This document shows positions 9,255 to 21,310 of a stretch of DNA of 64,000 bases, in pieces (positions within the stretch are counted from its first letter, which is position 1; each line of letters opens with the position of its first letter). This DNA is from Pomphorhynchus laevis (lineage: Eukaryota; Acanthocephala; Palaeacanthocephala; Echinorhynchida; Pomphorhynchidae). The stretch lies in NCBI GenBank assembly GCA_012934845.2, contig WNNJ02000590.1:1-64000 (forward strand). Direction: 5' to 3'. Made by a program: the position numbers and the translations under genes. Below the pieces are notes generated by a model. It saw nothing but the letters and a program-made list of their open reading frames with translations. It was not told the DNA's origin and ran no database searches.

Positions 9255-12140
9255 TTTTTTATGGGTTGCAATCTAAACTTTACAATTGCAAGTACGGACA
9301 ATCTTACATTTCCACATTGTAACAAGTGTCTTATGTGGGGACACTAAAACTTCACCTGTGGTAGGATGAAGAAATGCGGAGTGTGTGGATCTGATGAATT
9401 CGTCCATGGCACTCAATGCAAACTAGTCCCAAAATGCACGAATTGCGGACATGAACATCCTGCGGGGTCAAGAAGATGTTCAGCATTCAAGGACTATGTG
9501 AGAAGACATAGTGAAGAATAATGTCTACTTCCCCCTGTAACGGCAAATTCCGTGTGTAACTCACCTGGACCTAATATGGACAAAATGTTAAATTTTTTTA
9601 GAACACTCCAACAAGAAACAACTCGATCGATTGAATTACTGATTTCTAGTTTGGCAAATACACACTCTAAGCCTTCCATAATCTCTCTTCCTGTTGCTAA
9701 ATCTTCAAAGAAGAGATCAAAATCGAATTTTTTAAGTATTGATTCTAAGAGGAGATTCACCTCCTCCTCAAAGAAACCAATCCTGCCTTCTTCCAAGACT
9801 GTTTCCTATTACAATTACTAAGCAGAATGGAAACCTATGGAGATTGGCAAATGGGGTCACGACGGGAAATGAAAATAACGTCCATGGGCAAGTGTCTCTA
9901 ACTTGTCCGACTGGGTATGGAAAGGGCAACCTTCTCACCTCCGGTTCGGACTAGGAGGAGGCATCTCACTCCAGCTAACTTAACACAATGCAAAGTAACC
10001 AAGAGCCTTTTTCACTGCATATCTTTCAGTGGAATTTGGGAGATGCTTCTTCCCTTAGTCTATATAGTAGAGATGCAGATGTTATAGTCCTTCAGGAGAC
10101 GCGATCTATCCATCTACCACATGACATTACTCGATTTATCCCTAAGCACATCTACACCCACTATATTCCGTACATAACCCCACCTTACTCCTCTTTATCT
10201 CAAGGTCTTTTAACCCTGGTAAAGAGCTCTTTAAGATCATCCCTCTTGCTTAACTATTCTTGTTCAGCCCTGTATTGTTTAGCTATATCACTCTAAAAAC
10301 GGTAAACGCATCAGCATAGCCAATATCTATATCCTGCCGGGATAAATTCACAAGGACCGTGAATTCCTGGATTGTATATTGAGTAGCGGTTACGACATGT
10401 TATTTGGTGACTTCAACGACAGAACTGGTCGTTGGATTAATGTAGCAAACCGCAGAACCAGGAACGACTATCTTATTCACAAACCATATTCCCTTACCTT
10501 TCATTGCTCAACAACTAATTATCTCCTCGACATATTACTGCTTCATAAGAAGTGGTTGTTGAAACCCATCAGTACTGAGCAGTCGCGCCAACATCAGACC
10601 ACATTTCATGACCTTATTAGCTGGCGGATAGAGGAAGATACGTTGCTTAGAAGGAGGTTTCACTTTGATCCCATTAGAGTCGCCTTCTTTCAGGCAGCTA
10701 TCCAACTCTTTACTAGAATTGGTAACGAGAGTTTGACCAAATTTGATTCCTACCTCTCATCGCAAGCAACCGCGATGCTTTCGACTACCTATAAAGGTTG
10801 CATATACAATCCCACTTTAACAAAACTCAAGGTCTTCGCTAAAATGCTACATCTTCCCAATCTCTCAGTTTCCGTTTTATAGGTTCCAGCTGAGCAGGGA
10901 TAGGACAAGCATTGCTCACCTTTACCCTTCTCAGGCTTCCTTCTGAAAGATATTCAAGAAAGAGAAGTTTGTCTGATGGAAGGATAGAACCTTGGTTTGG
11001 ATTGATAGCATAGGTTTTGACAAAGTTTGAGAAGAATCACTATCCTTACAAAATTATGGAGCCACTCAATCTCCCCCAAACAATCCCGCCTTGGTGTGAC
11101 TTCAGGAGTAGGGATATATCTGTCAGAAATATCCTTAACTCCTGGGGGCGGGGCACTTCCGGGCACCTCCAGAACCCACGCGCCACTCTCCACTCGTGTC
11201 TGTCAGCTTTTGACAGACAGTCAAAGAATGGAGGTGGTCATCACAATGCTACTAGCCTCCCCGTCAGATATTGCTGGCATAAATATTAGCGGACGTATGT
11301 TTTTACCCAAAAAGAAATCGATTTCATGTCCTAAAGATCTGCAGCCCATTTCGATTCAAAACTCCTTCATCTCCATTTACAATAAAAACCCTTGCGTGTA
11401 AAATCTGCGACCATCTAACTAGTCGAAATTTAATCCCCTCAGGTTTTCATGGGTACGTATAAGATCGCTCGGTCCATTCAGCAATAGGTAAAGTGCATCA
11501 GTTTTGTCAAGATAACAGTCATCAGTTTGCTGTGGCTGTTTTTCTTGATTTTTCTGCTGAATTTGACCGCATTTCCATTCCTTTTGTTATCTCTTCTTTC
11601 AGGTCTCTTGGGCTGCCTGCAAGAATTGTTAACAGGGTGAAAATATTGTGGTATACCAAGCGATTCTTCTATGAAGACGACCCTAATGCACGTCAGTTCT
11701 ACCCTATTACAGGTGTGCCTCAAGGATCCCCACTTTCTCCAATGTTGTATCTTGCTGTCTCCATTATACTCTACAAAAAATTTAAACGCGATCAACATCT
11801 TGTGGTATACGCTGATGATACCACAGTCCTGTTCTCTGAACGCAGGTGCAAAGATGTAGTCTCTGACATCATCCGTTCCTTTTTAAGATTAAAAGACCAG
11901 CTACCCATATCCAATCTTGTTCTCAACTCCTCTAAATCGCAGGTGGTCGTATTGCATGGCGCCCCTACCACCAAAAAGAAACTTAAGAGATTAGCACTTT
12001 TTGCAGCCTCAACCACTCCCTACCTTCACACGTCGAGTAAAATACCTGGGTTCACTATTACGGTGAACTGGTCAGCAAAAGCTGACCTGAAGCTGACCAG
12101 AATTACAGCGAAAGCTGACCCTTCAGATCCCTGTGGACCT
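9255..12140 (+). pseudogene. LINE family A (I/Jockey-like), decayed copy A1
   Basis: This is a plus-strand relative of the intact element at 59.9-63.7 kb. The end of ORF1 is visible at about 9290-9510 as three CCHC-like zinc knuckles (CNKC, CGVC, CTNCGHEHPAGSRRC). ORF2 starts near 9988 (FSLHIFQWNLGD). It shows the apurinic-type endonuclease (VLQETRS, FGDFNDRTGRW), then RT blocks at about 11.45-12.0 kb: FLDFSAEFDRI, GVPQGSPLSPMLYL and VYADDTTVLF. Frameshifts split ORF2 into at least four frames, and homology to family A stops near 12,090-12,140, so the 3' end is missing. The RT piece at 11493-12158 is open for 221 codons and keeps the YADD box. Confidence 0.85.
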
Positions 12141-12261
12141 GAAGCCGTGACACAATGAAGATTCCATTAACGACTGGACTGACTTTGTTTTCTGTTTTCT
12201 TCATGTTTTTCGTTTTAAAACTTTTAATGGTTATATTGTTAACAAAATCCCTATTATTATA

Positions 12262-12731
12262 GATACGATGAAACATCTATCGATTAATAAATTAATATTA
12301 GATATGATTAAGCACCAATGGATTAATAAGATAATTTTAGATATAATTAAAAACCAATCGGTTAATAAATTAATGTTAGATACTATTAAACACCTGTCGA
12401 TTAATAAATTAATGTTATATATGATTAAACACCTATCGATTAATAAATTAATGTTCGATACGATTGAGCACAAATATATCAATAAAATAATGTTAGATAC
12501 GACAAAACACAAATAGATTAATAAATTAATGGTAGATACGATTAAGCACAACAGATTAATAAATTAATGTTAGATACGATTAAACACTAAAAGATTAATA
12601 AATTAATGTCAGATACGATTAAACCTCAATAGATTAATAAATTGATGCTAGATACGATTAAACATCAATAGATCAATAAATTAATTTTAGATGCGATTAA
12701 ACTCAAATTGATTAATAATCAATCGATTGAT
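12262..12731 (+). repeat. 39-bp minisatellite, about 12 copies
   Basis: A unit starting GATACGATTAAACAC and containing GATTAATAAATTAATG repeats about twelve times with few indels. The period of 39 is a multiple of three, so one frame stays open through about six units and gives a spurious lysine/isoleucine-rich ORF. The array ends about 155 bases before the thioredoxin reductase start codon. Confidence 0.9.
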
Positions 12732-12887
12732 AACATTATTTTATCTAATATTTATTAGATTATTTTCTGAACCTTAAAAAATGTTGTTAATGATAATTAA
12801 GTAACGCGCCAAAATAAAAGCTTCAAACTGACTAAGATTTAAATTATAGAATACAAATAGAAGAAACAAGTCCCTTTGCAAAGTCAA

Positions 12888-14726
12888 ATGGATTCAAATG
12901 ATATGATAAATCTTCAATCAGAAGTCGATCAAATAGTTGGCAGTAATGAAATCGTATTATTCTATGTAGACAAAATCACAGTAAACAGCACGGAACGTTT
13001 CCTTAAAGAACATTATAGGTCTTATGCAGCACTAGACATCAGTGATAACTTAAAAGTAAGGAGGGAATTACAAATGAAAACGGGATTAACAGACTATCCA
13101 ATAATATTCTATAAAAATCTTTTATTGGCACCAAGTGTAAAGCTTGAAAGTATAATATCATTGGATAAAACGGATAAAGAAATGAATCGAGAACTAAACA
13201 ATTCAGAAAAGTACGATTTTGATGTAGTCGTTATAGGAGGGGGCTCCGGTGGCAATTCATTTTCAAAGCGTGCGGCAGAATTGAAAGCTAGAGTGTGTGT
13301 CGTGGACTACGTAGAAGAATCAACTCAAGGATTCTCTTGGGGATACGGTGGGACATGTGTAAACGTTGGATGTGTGCCGAAAAAACTGTTACATCAGGCA
13401 ACATTAATTGGCAAGCACATAAAACGTTCATCATATTATGGATACAAAACTGAATACAACGGAAAACCGAGAGCTGATTGGAATTTTTTAATTTCTGCTG
13501 TACAGAATCATGTAAAATCGCTGAATTTCGGCTACAGAGTTCAACTGAGAAAGTATAATATACAATATGAAAATGCAAAAGCTAAATTACTAGGTAAGCA
13601 TGAAATTGAATTAACAAATATGAAAACAAAACAAAGCAAAACAGTAACAACAAAGTACATTGTTCTTGCTTGTGGATGTCGACCTAATTATCCTGACAAT
13701 CTGCCCGGGGCTCGAGAATTAGCCATTAGCAGTGATGACTTCTTCTGGAGGAGTTCAGAACCCGGAGACACTTTAGTTATCGGGGCAGGATATGTAGCTC
13801 TGGAATGCGCCAGCATTATGGCATCATTAGGGTTCAAAGTTACGATTGCAGTTCGAAGCATTGCACTGCGGCATTTTGATCAAGATATGACCGAAAGATT
13901 ATGTAAGCATTTGGAGAAAAATGAAAACATAACATTTTTATGGAACACAAAGGTTGTCCAGCTTATCAAGTATGATAACGATAAGATTGTATCCATTGTG
14001 AAAAATAATTTTGGAGTTAAAAACATGATGTTTAAAACAGTTATGGTTGCTACTGGTAGAAGGCCACGATTAGAAGATATTGGATTAAAGGATTTAGGGA
14101 TTTTGGTAGATCCGTTAAGTGGCAAAGTTGTCACCAGAAACTGTAGGACTACAGTTGAAAATATTTTCGCAATTGGTGATTGTGCCCTGGAATATATGGC
14201 ACTGTCAACTAGTAACTCTTCTTTCAATAACGGAATTAACGGAATTGAACTGACACCTGTCGCCATAAAGTGCGGTTATGTCCTTGCTGATATGCTATTT
14301 TCGGAAAACGTTAATAATACTTTAATCGATTGCACGTTCGTACCGACGACTATTTTCACCGATTTGGAGTATGGCTGTATAGGATTCACAGAAGAAACAG
14401 CTAATCGAATGTTTCCTGGTAGAATCGAAGTTTATCATAACAGTCTTTATCCATTTGAATGGATATTGCATAAAGGACCGACAGATGCTTGTTACGTAAA
14501 ACTTATAGTTGAAACCAATAAACAACGAGTTATTGGATTTCATTATCTAGGACCTGATGCCGGCGAAGTTACTCAGGGATTTGTAATCGCGTTAAAAATG
14601 GGTGCTACAAAACTTCAATTTAACGCAATTATAGGCATTCACCCAACAAATGCTGAGGTTTTCAGCAAACTGATGATCACGAAAAGCAGTGGAAAAGATA
14701 TAACGTACTCAGGATGCTGAGGCTAA
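12888..14726 (+). CDS. trxr: selenocysteine thioredoxin reductase with Cys-less glutaredoxin-like domain
   Basis: Class-I pyridine nucleotide-disulfide oxidoreductase: FAD/NADPH flavoenzyme that reduces thioredoxin. From the first ATG (in-frame TAG upstream at 12858) it is 612 residues. Residues ~8-100 look like a glutaredoxin fold, but the CPYC site is absent (FYVDKITVNSTERF). FAD motif IGGGSGG is at ~116-122, active disulfide CVNVGC at 157-162, NADPH motif VIGAGYVALEC at ~297-307, FAIGDC at ~427-432, and the HPTNAE His/Glu pair at ~585-590. The last codons read Ser-Gly-Cys-TGA-Gly-TAA, so TGA at 14718 is read as selenocysteine, supported by a SECIS element 3' of it. A ~16-residue insertion precedes ELTPVAI. 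No introns are seen, so this is either an intronless gene or a retrocopy; the open frame argues that it is functional. Confidence 0.93.
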
Positions 14727-14756
14727 ATAGAAAAACGGAAATTTGCGGGCTAAGCA

Positions 14757-14820
14757 ACAATTCTAATATGACGATGAAGCCTGAAACCTCTGCAAAGAGA
14801 AGGGCATTGTCTGAAATTGT
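14757..14820 (+). promoter_or_regulatory. SECIS element (type II) of the thioredoxin reductase mRNA
   Basis: Starting 31 bases after the stop codon. Helix I is ACAATT (14757-14762) with AATTGT (14815-14820). The core is ATGA (14768-14771) opposite TGA (14812-14814), giving the tandem G.A pairs. Helix II is about ten pairs, 14773-14782 with 14802-14811. Unpaired AAA lies at 14784-14786. A mini-stem CTCT/AGAG (14788-14791, 14796-14799) is capped by GCAA. The extra mini-stem above the AA defines the type II form. It recruits SBP2 to recode the UGA. Confidence 0.87.
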
Positions 14821-14829
14821 ATGCAACGC

Positions 14830-16754
14830 CGCATACAAAAATTGAAATCCATGAATTTTCAGGAAAGAGTTTTAACCACTTTTGTTAAATTAGTTCAATT
14901 ATTTTAAAATACTAAATGTGTTTTATTGTTTAATTATTTATTTTTCGCCGAATTTAGTTTTATAATTTATTAATTTCTAATTATTCGAAGTAGATTATAC
15001 ATATTTGTTATAATTCGTAATTTTTAAATTTTTATTAAGAATTAATGAAATTTTATTTCAAATATATCGAAACTTTTACAAATTAAATTTAAGTTTTATG
15101 TTGATTAATGCAAATACCCTCAATTTATGTAGTCTCTGTACGTATGTTCTATAAAATTTAATCAAACAACTGCAAAAGCTTTCGCCAGGTTCGACCAGGA
15201 CATTGATACTAAATAAGGAAAGCTGTTTATTTAAATACGCATCAGATATGCATGAAGCAGCTAGTATGTGCAGCATGATCAGAAGGATGTTCAGTGAACG
15301 TGGATATAACGACAAAGATTTATACGGAATAATTAAGTTGGAAATGGCGCACATACAAATTGTAAAAGTTGTATGCAAAATTCAAAAATAGGATACCTGT
15401 AACATTAAGATAATATTATTTATTGTAAAAAAGATTTAACGAAGTGTATATGATATTTCAATTATTATAATTCCATGAGTGTTGAATATATTCAATTAAT
15501 ATAATTCAATTAATAGCATTTTATTATTAACAATTTAATTATAATTAACAGAGTTATGAAACAATTTAAGAAAAAAAATAACCAAAAAATAACAAACAGT
15601 GTTCATTGTTGATTGTAAATTTGACAATATACATTGATATTCGAATGCTCGACAGCCAGCAAGAAAAAGATAGTCTTTGACGACAAGTGAGAAGGATCAC
15701 AATCAGGTTGATTATTTTAGTTCTAACTGATAACGTATTCAAAAACTATAATTAAAAACTTCTGATTACCCAATCTGATATAACGCAACGCTACATTGTT
15801 GCTAATAAAGTGGTCAAAACGCGGTCGCACAATAATGTTTGCGTCAAAACTGTGTTCCTCTTTTGATCCAGCTACAATAATTCTTTATCAATTATGGATC
15901 ATTTCAACTATTTAAAATATCAGTTTTTATAATATCCAATGACAGTTAAAGACTTAATTTTAAATATTTTAAATAATATTTTTATTAAAATTATAGTTTA
16001 CTGCCAAATATTAATGTAATATATGCTTAAGTAAACTTAACCTTTATTAAGTGTTAACCTATTAAACTGGGTTAAGGTTGCCTTAAATCGTTCCGAAGTA
16101 GCGTACGTTTTCCAAAGTAGGCCAACATCTTTAATGGAAATTTTTCATAAGTACCAGCTTTAAAGGATATATCCAAGATGCCCGTTTTAAGTTATCTCCT
16201 TTTCTACATTCTCTTATAATTAGAAAATAGTGGGAGTAACTTCCTTGTCATCTTTTATCGGTAGCGACTCCCCTATATCTTATGTAATGCTGTTGGGCAA
16301 TTCAGTACACGTTATAGAGATCATTTTTCATCATGGCGGGCAAACGTTTGTCCAGCCTTGCCTTGAATTGCATCTTTGACGTTGCATCGACTGCTTTGAC
16401 GGGTAGAGCATTCTAGAGGTTGACTACCCTCGTTGATAGCGTGAATTTGGGAGTTAGCCGCCATGTTCTTTGCTTCACCAGTTTCAGTGCGTGGCCACGA
16501 GTTCGTTTATCTATTGAAATCTCAAAAGCACTCTTCAGCTTTTCGCCATATTGTTCGAGAAGAATTCTGGTGATCTACGCTGTACTCGCTCAAGGATGTC
16601 AGCTTCCTTTGGCTATAATCTAGAAGTGGATGCAGCTGCGTGGAATAAAGCGCTAAGAACATATTTGAGGGAATCACGACGACTTGTCTGTTATAATTCG
16701 TGACGATAATTTTCATCTGATGTAGTATGTCGATGATATCCTCCTCTACTCTCA
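14830..16754. other. AT-rich intergenic DNA downstream of the reductase
   Basis: No convincing gene. A 62-codon plus-strand ORF at 15203-15391 (MHEAASMCSMIRRMF...) reads less like random AT-rich sequence than its surroundings and could be a small exon, but no family is recognised. Near 15860-15925 there is a partial copy of the foldback repeat found at 41 and 48.7 kb (TTTTGATCCAGCT, then CAACTATTTAAAAT). Confidence 0.4.
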
Positions 16755-17345
16755 CGCCCCTCATCTCTTTATCAATGATCTCGCTACTTCTTCCACAAAT
16801 TATCGTATGTATATATCCAACAATTTTTCCTCCAAGCGTCTAGCTCTTAATCCTGAAAGATCATAAAATAATGTGGATCATCCCTCATTACATAGACATA
16901 AATCCACCTATTTTTTCTATTAATTCGATTATTATCACAATCGTTGACAATCTGGATTTCTTAGGTTTTTACTTCGATAATTTATTTTCCTTTAAAACTG
17001 TTGTTCACGATAAAGTACTCTCTTCTTTCTTATTTCTTCGTGATCTCCATCGCACTCGTAGGTTGATTGACTTCTGCTCTTGTCTCGTTCTTATAGCTTC
17101 TCTCCTGTTTCCAGAAATCGATAATTGCTTAGCCTATTTGCTAACTCTTTGAATTCAGAGCGTTTATCTATACAATGTATCATAATATCTGCTGTTCGTC
17201 TCATCCTGTCTTCGTCTCTTCGATCATATCTCCCTTCATATTTTCGTCATATTCTGGCCAACCATTAACTTTTGCGTTGAATTTCGTTGGCATACCGTTA
17301 CCTTTCGTCTTATATTTTGTCACGCAATGTCTTACACTTTATTAA
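16755..17345 (+). pseudogene. LINE family B (CR1-like), 3' ORF2 fragment
   Basis: Translated pieces match the ORF2 C-terminus of the better copies at 47-48 kb: VDNLDFLGFYFDNLFSFK corresponds to VDNLVFLGFHFDNRLSLK, and a LRSYLPSYFRHILANH stretch corresponds to the later CR1-like block. The fragment covers the post-RT region only and is heavily mutated. Confidence 0.7.
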
Positions 17346-17879
17346 AATATCAATAACATAATAATATTAATATTTCTTTATATTTATATTATATATTTCT
17401 TTATATTAATATTTAATATTGATAATTCTTTAATTTCTTTATTTTATAATTATATAATATGCGTAGACTTAGTTAGCTGATTTGATTATTAATAGTTTAA
17501 TTAATATAAAATTATTTAACGGGTTATCAGTGCAAACAACTAAGTTTTAAGCATGACAATATTGATACTGGCAGATATCTTAATAAGTTCTCTTGGATAA
17601 TTGTTTAAAATGAGCTACTTAACGTGAGAGAATAATTCCCGAACTTTATGAGGGACATTTTTATAAGTGTCCAAAGGGTGAATTCGACTTTTTCGAAGTT
17701 TAGTAAGTTCGGAATGTTTCAAACATTTTGTTCATAACAAATCAGATCAGATAACTGTGTCTACGTATTATATACTATTTATAAATAAAAATAAAGATAA
17801 ATATTAAATAATTATATAAGATTTTATACAATTTAGTTTTATATCTGGTTATAATTTAAAATTGAAATCGACTTCCACT
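17346..17879. other. AT-rich spacer
   Basis: No gene. It contains the short motif GACTTAGTTAGCTGATTTGAT near 17467, which recurs in variant form at about 22614 and 27299. Confidence 0.45.
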
Positions 17880-18230
17880 GTTGTCTCGTTCTTATAGCAT
17901 CTCCTATTTTCAGGAATCCATTATTGTCTTAGTTTATTTGCTAACTCTTTCAATTCTGCGCGTTTACCTATACAATGTATCACAACCTCTACTAATCGTG
18001 CCTCTTGCGTCTTCACAGTTTCGACCATATCTCCCTTCATATTTCCGTCATATTCTGGCCAACCGTTAACTTTTGTGTTGAATTTCGTTTGCTTATCGTT
18101 ACCTTTCGTCTTATATTTTGTCACTCACCGTCTTACTTACACCTTGTTTATCTTGATGATTTGCGTTCTGCCTTCTTGGTTTTGTGATCAAGCAATTATC
18201 TACATCTAAACTTCCCTCTGCGCTCAACCA
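17880..18230 (+). pseudogene. LINE family B fragment, second copy of the 17.1-kb piece
   Basis: About 255 bases (17881-18135) closely match 17084-17340, sharing TTGTCTCGTTCTTATAGC, CTATACAATGTATCA, CATATCTCCCTTCATAT and CCTTTCGTCTTATATTTTGTC. Either one fragment was duplicated locally or two insertions decayed in the same subfamily. Confidence 0.65.
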
Positions 18231-19659
18231 ACTTTGGTTTCCACTCTTTTATCATCGCTGCTACACTTGCCTGGAATTCTTTGCTAGCCTACGTCTGTTT
18301 TTCCTCGTCACTTATACTCTTTAAACGTCTACATTCCTGCATTATGGTTTCTCCTCCATAATAAATTCATAAATCCACTCGTTCAACATCTTTTCCAACT
18401 CATTTTTTATACCTCTTTAACGAAACCACTCAACATTTCCCCGACGCATTGCCACATTCCATTCATATACTTCCTTCAGTATCATTAATACATTCATTTT
18501 ACACCTTATTTTCTAAAATATCTAAAAGATGTCATACGCTTTGCGGAACCTAGACTACATTGAAAATCTTGTAGGAAGAATTTTCCTTAGGTACGAAACG
18601 GTGCTTAGAGATTCATGCAATATCACCATTGTATGAAACGTGCATTCAGATGCCGTACATCTCATTTCCAAAAACAAAAATTCATTAGAATCTTTGTAGT
18701 TAAAGTATAATAGAATCTTTGTAGTTAAGTGTCACGATAAATAAAATATCTATTTAATACTCTCTACACATTGATACATATTTTTTGACTAACATATTAA
18801 AACGAAGTTGCTTGTTAAGCTTGATCAAGTACCTTTTAAAAGCAGTCAGGAACGGCGAATTATGCGGATAAGAGAAATACTGACTCATTGATAGATTTTT
18901 ATAGAGAACATGATGATAGAATACAAAAACGAAGACAATTATAACTGTACGAGAGATTGGCATTCTTCAGCTGATTCCACGCGTTGTTGAAATACTTTAT
19001 CTTGAGAGATAAAAGTTGTATTATTCTACTACACGGACGGACAGAAACTGATATTTTAAATTTTCGCTACAGTCCACTGTATATGCTATTGGCTTATGTT
19101 TACTAATTAATGACCATTCACTCTCAGTTCTAACTGCATCAGCTTGATGCCGTTGTGCGAGAATATAATACAACTTTGTCCATTTGAAGCCTCAAAATAC
19201 AATTTCTCTATAGAGGATACTTGTTACTTGACATAGATAGTGCTTTTCGCGTGGAAATCCCCATGAAACCACGAAGTTTTTACTACGTGGTGTGTTTTCA
19301 AACTTTAGAGACCTTGGATTATGTCAGCAGGTGAATGCGATAAATTAAAGTAACATATCATGTTATTGGGACACTTCTAAGTTTCAAAAACTTCGAAACA
19401 TGTTAGTGATAATTTTTCAGTGAAAAAGGCCTCAGTAATCAGTAGTAATAGCAAAAGTACTGAGAAGAGCATAAGTGCCGTAAATGAGCAACGAGTTTAG
19501 TCCTTCTACATTAAAAATAAAGTAAACATGAAGTTACTTTTCGTTTTATATTTTATCACTCACCATCCTACTTACATTTAATTTCACTGTAAGATGTTTT
19601 CCCTAATGGTTTGTCACTTCTATTTTGTCACTCGCCATCCTACTTACACATTGCCTTCA
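18231..19659. other. no gene seen; scattered LINE B-like scraps
   Basis: Pyrimidine-rich stretches up to about 18500 may be further family B remains. The ATATTTTATCACTCACC and TTTGTCACTCGCCATCC blocks at 19547-19640 echo the end of the preceding fragment. Otherwise there are only random ORFs. Confidence 0.35.
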
Positions 19660-20228
19660 CTAAAAAACGATTTATTTTTACATGGCAAATGCGTGCCGGC
19701 GCACGCTTACATGACCACAATAACAAAAATCTAAAAAAAAATCTAAATTATGTGTCGAGCAGGTGTGAACGGGGGAGGTGTTTGAATGCGATATAGGAGG
19801 AAGCGCGGCGGACGTCGAGAGGGAGTTGATTCCAGGCGAGCGGGGCGGTGACGAGAAAGGATCGGAGACCGTAGTAGTTGGAGTAATTGGGAACGTAGAG
19901 TTAGAGGGAATTACGGGAACGCAGTGATAGCGGGGTGGGGTGAGTGTCGTCTAAAAAAGGAGGTGGATGAACGATAGGGAGCCGACAGCGCTGAGACGAA
20001 AAGCTACGAGAAGGCGGAGTTTAATGCGGATGTGGATGGTGGGCCAGGAGAGTTGGGCAAGATATGTGGATGTGTGGTCGAAGCTACGGAGACGAAAGAG
20101 CACTCGAACGGCGGAGTTGATTATTCGTTGTAGGGGTAGGATGATGGATTTTGGAGAATTTGCGAAAAGGCTGAGGCAGTAATCGATTTTAGGGAAGAAG
20201 AAGCGATGAAAGAAATCGATTTTAGGTA
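19660..20228 (-). pseudogene. LINE family B, 3'-terminal fragment
   Basis: Minus-strand copy whose 3' end is the conserved family B terminus: TTTATTTTTACATGGC, then AATGCGTGC and GCACGCTTACATGACC on the plus strand. Inward of that, the C-terminal ORF2 region is readable in the complement (the equivalent of FGLRSFLIAAPLTWNQLPLDVRR). 5'-truncated, as is usual for CR1 elements. Confidence 0.8.
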
Positions 20229-21310
20229 GTCGAATTAGTTGTGGTAGCTTGCGAAGAGAAATAGAAATTAAATCGGGTCAAACTCGCATTTCCTACAACA
20301 GGAAAGAGTCGGATAGCTGTCTGGAAGAAGGTCACTCTGATTAAATCAAAGTAGAACCTCCTTCTCAGCAACGTATTTTCCTCAAGCAGCTAACGAAGTA
20401 GGATGTGCGAGGTGGACAATTGTTGGCGCTAACTGCTCAATACAGACGGCTTTAACAGCCACTTCTCATGTAGCAGTAGTAAATCGAGAAGAGAATTTGT
20501 TGCTGTGCAATGAAATAAAGGAGACGGTAGTTTGCGAATAAGATATTCATTAATGGCTCTGTGAAGTGCTGCATTAATCCAACGACCAGTTTTGTCATTG
20601 AAGTCATTAAGTAACATATCATAGCCGCTTCCCAATATTCTGTCTAGGAGGTCACGGTTCTTGTGAATCTCTACGGGCCGAATATAAATATTGGCTATGC
20701 TGATGCATTTACAGTTATTCCAGAGTTTTATCGCTAAATAAGACATGGTTAGACAAGAATAATTAAGTAAAATTGATGATCTTAAGTGGCTCTTAACTAA
20801 GGTTAGAAGACCTTGAGATTAAGAGGAGAGAGGTGTGATTATATACGGAGTAAAGTGGGAAGTTGTGTGCTTAGGTATAAATCGAGTAATGTGCTGGGGT
20901 GACCGAAAAGATCTAGTATCTTGAAGGACTATGACGTCTGCATCGCGACAATTAAAAGACAAAGGACAGAAGCACCTCTTGAATTCCACATTCCACTAAA
21001 TAATGTTTAGATAAAAAGTTTCAAAGCTACTTACCATTGCATTAGTGTTAACTGGGTCAACATACAGCCCCCTAGTTGGGAAAAGAGGTGGGAGGCTTAT
21101 CCGTACCACATCTAGCTCTCACAGAGAGAAAACTGTCGTCACCCTTGCTAGTAGGCGGCTTATAATCACTTCAATGGCTTCGGCATCGTTGCTAATTTTC
21201 CATTTATTTCATTTTTTAGATAATTGACTAAAACCAAGTTGGCCAGGGCCGTCAGTTTGTTAAAGTTGAATTTTGAGATCACAGGAGTTGGTCCAGGCGA
21301 GATTAGGGCT
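20229..21310 (-). pseudogene. LINE family A, decayed copy A2 (endonuclease region)
   Basis: The minus strand encodes IANIYIRPVEIHKNRDLLD, DFNDKTGRWINAALHRA and NSLLDLLLLHEKWLLKP. These correspond to the endonuclease domain of the intact family A ORF2 (VYIRPGEIHKNRDLLDG, LGDFNDRTGRWINAALRRA, NSLLDLLLLHDRWLLKP). The copy starts beside the family B terminus and runs into what may be the end of ORF1 near 21.0-21.3 kb. It lacks RT. Confidence 0.8.

Noticed and set aside
12231-12551. Long ORFs on both strands in the 39-bp repeat
   Set aside because: They exist only because the unit length is a multiple of three; the peptide is a simple periodic Lys/Ile/Asn sequence and unit changes close the frame.
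12876-12890. TTG at 12876 as the start of the thioredoxin reductase
   Set aside because: A eukaryotic mRNA would use the first ATG at 12888, four codons on; non-ATG initiation is not needed to explain the protein.
13288-13578. Minus-strand ORFs inside the reductase gene (also 13880-14266, 14322-14543)
   Set aside because: Antisense shadows of a strongly supported coding frame.
19967-20182. Arg-rich plus-strand ORF (and 33726-34022) as a conserved host protein
   Set aside because: The two are similar only because both are antisense to the same family B LINE region.
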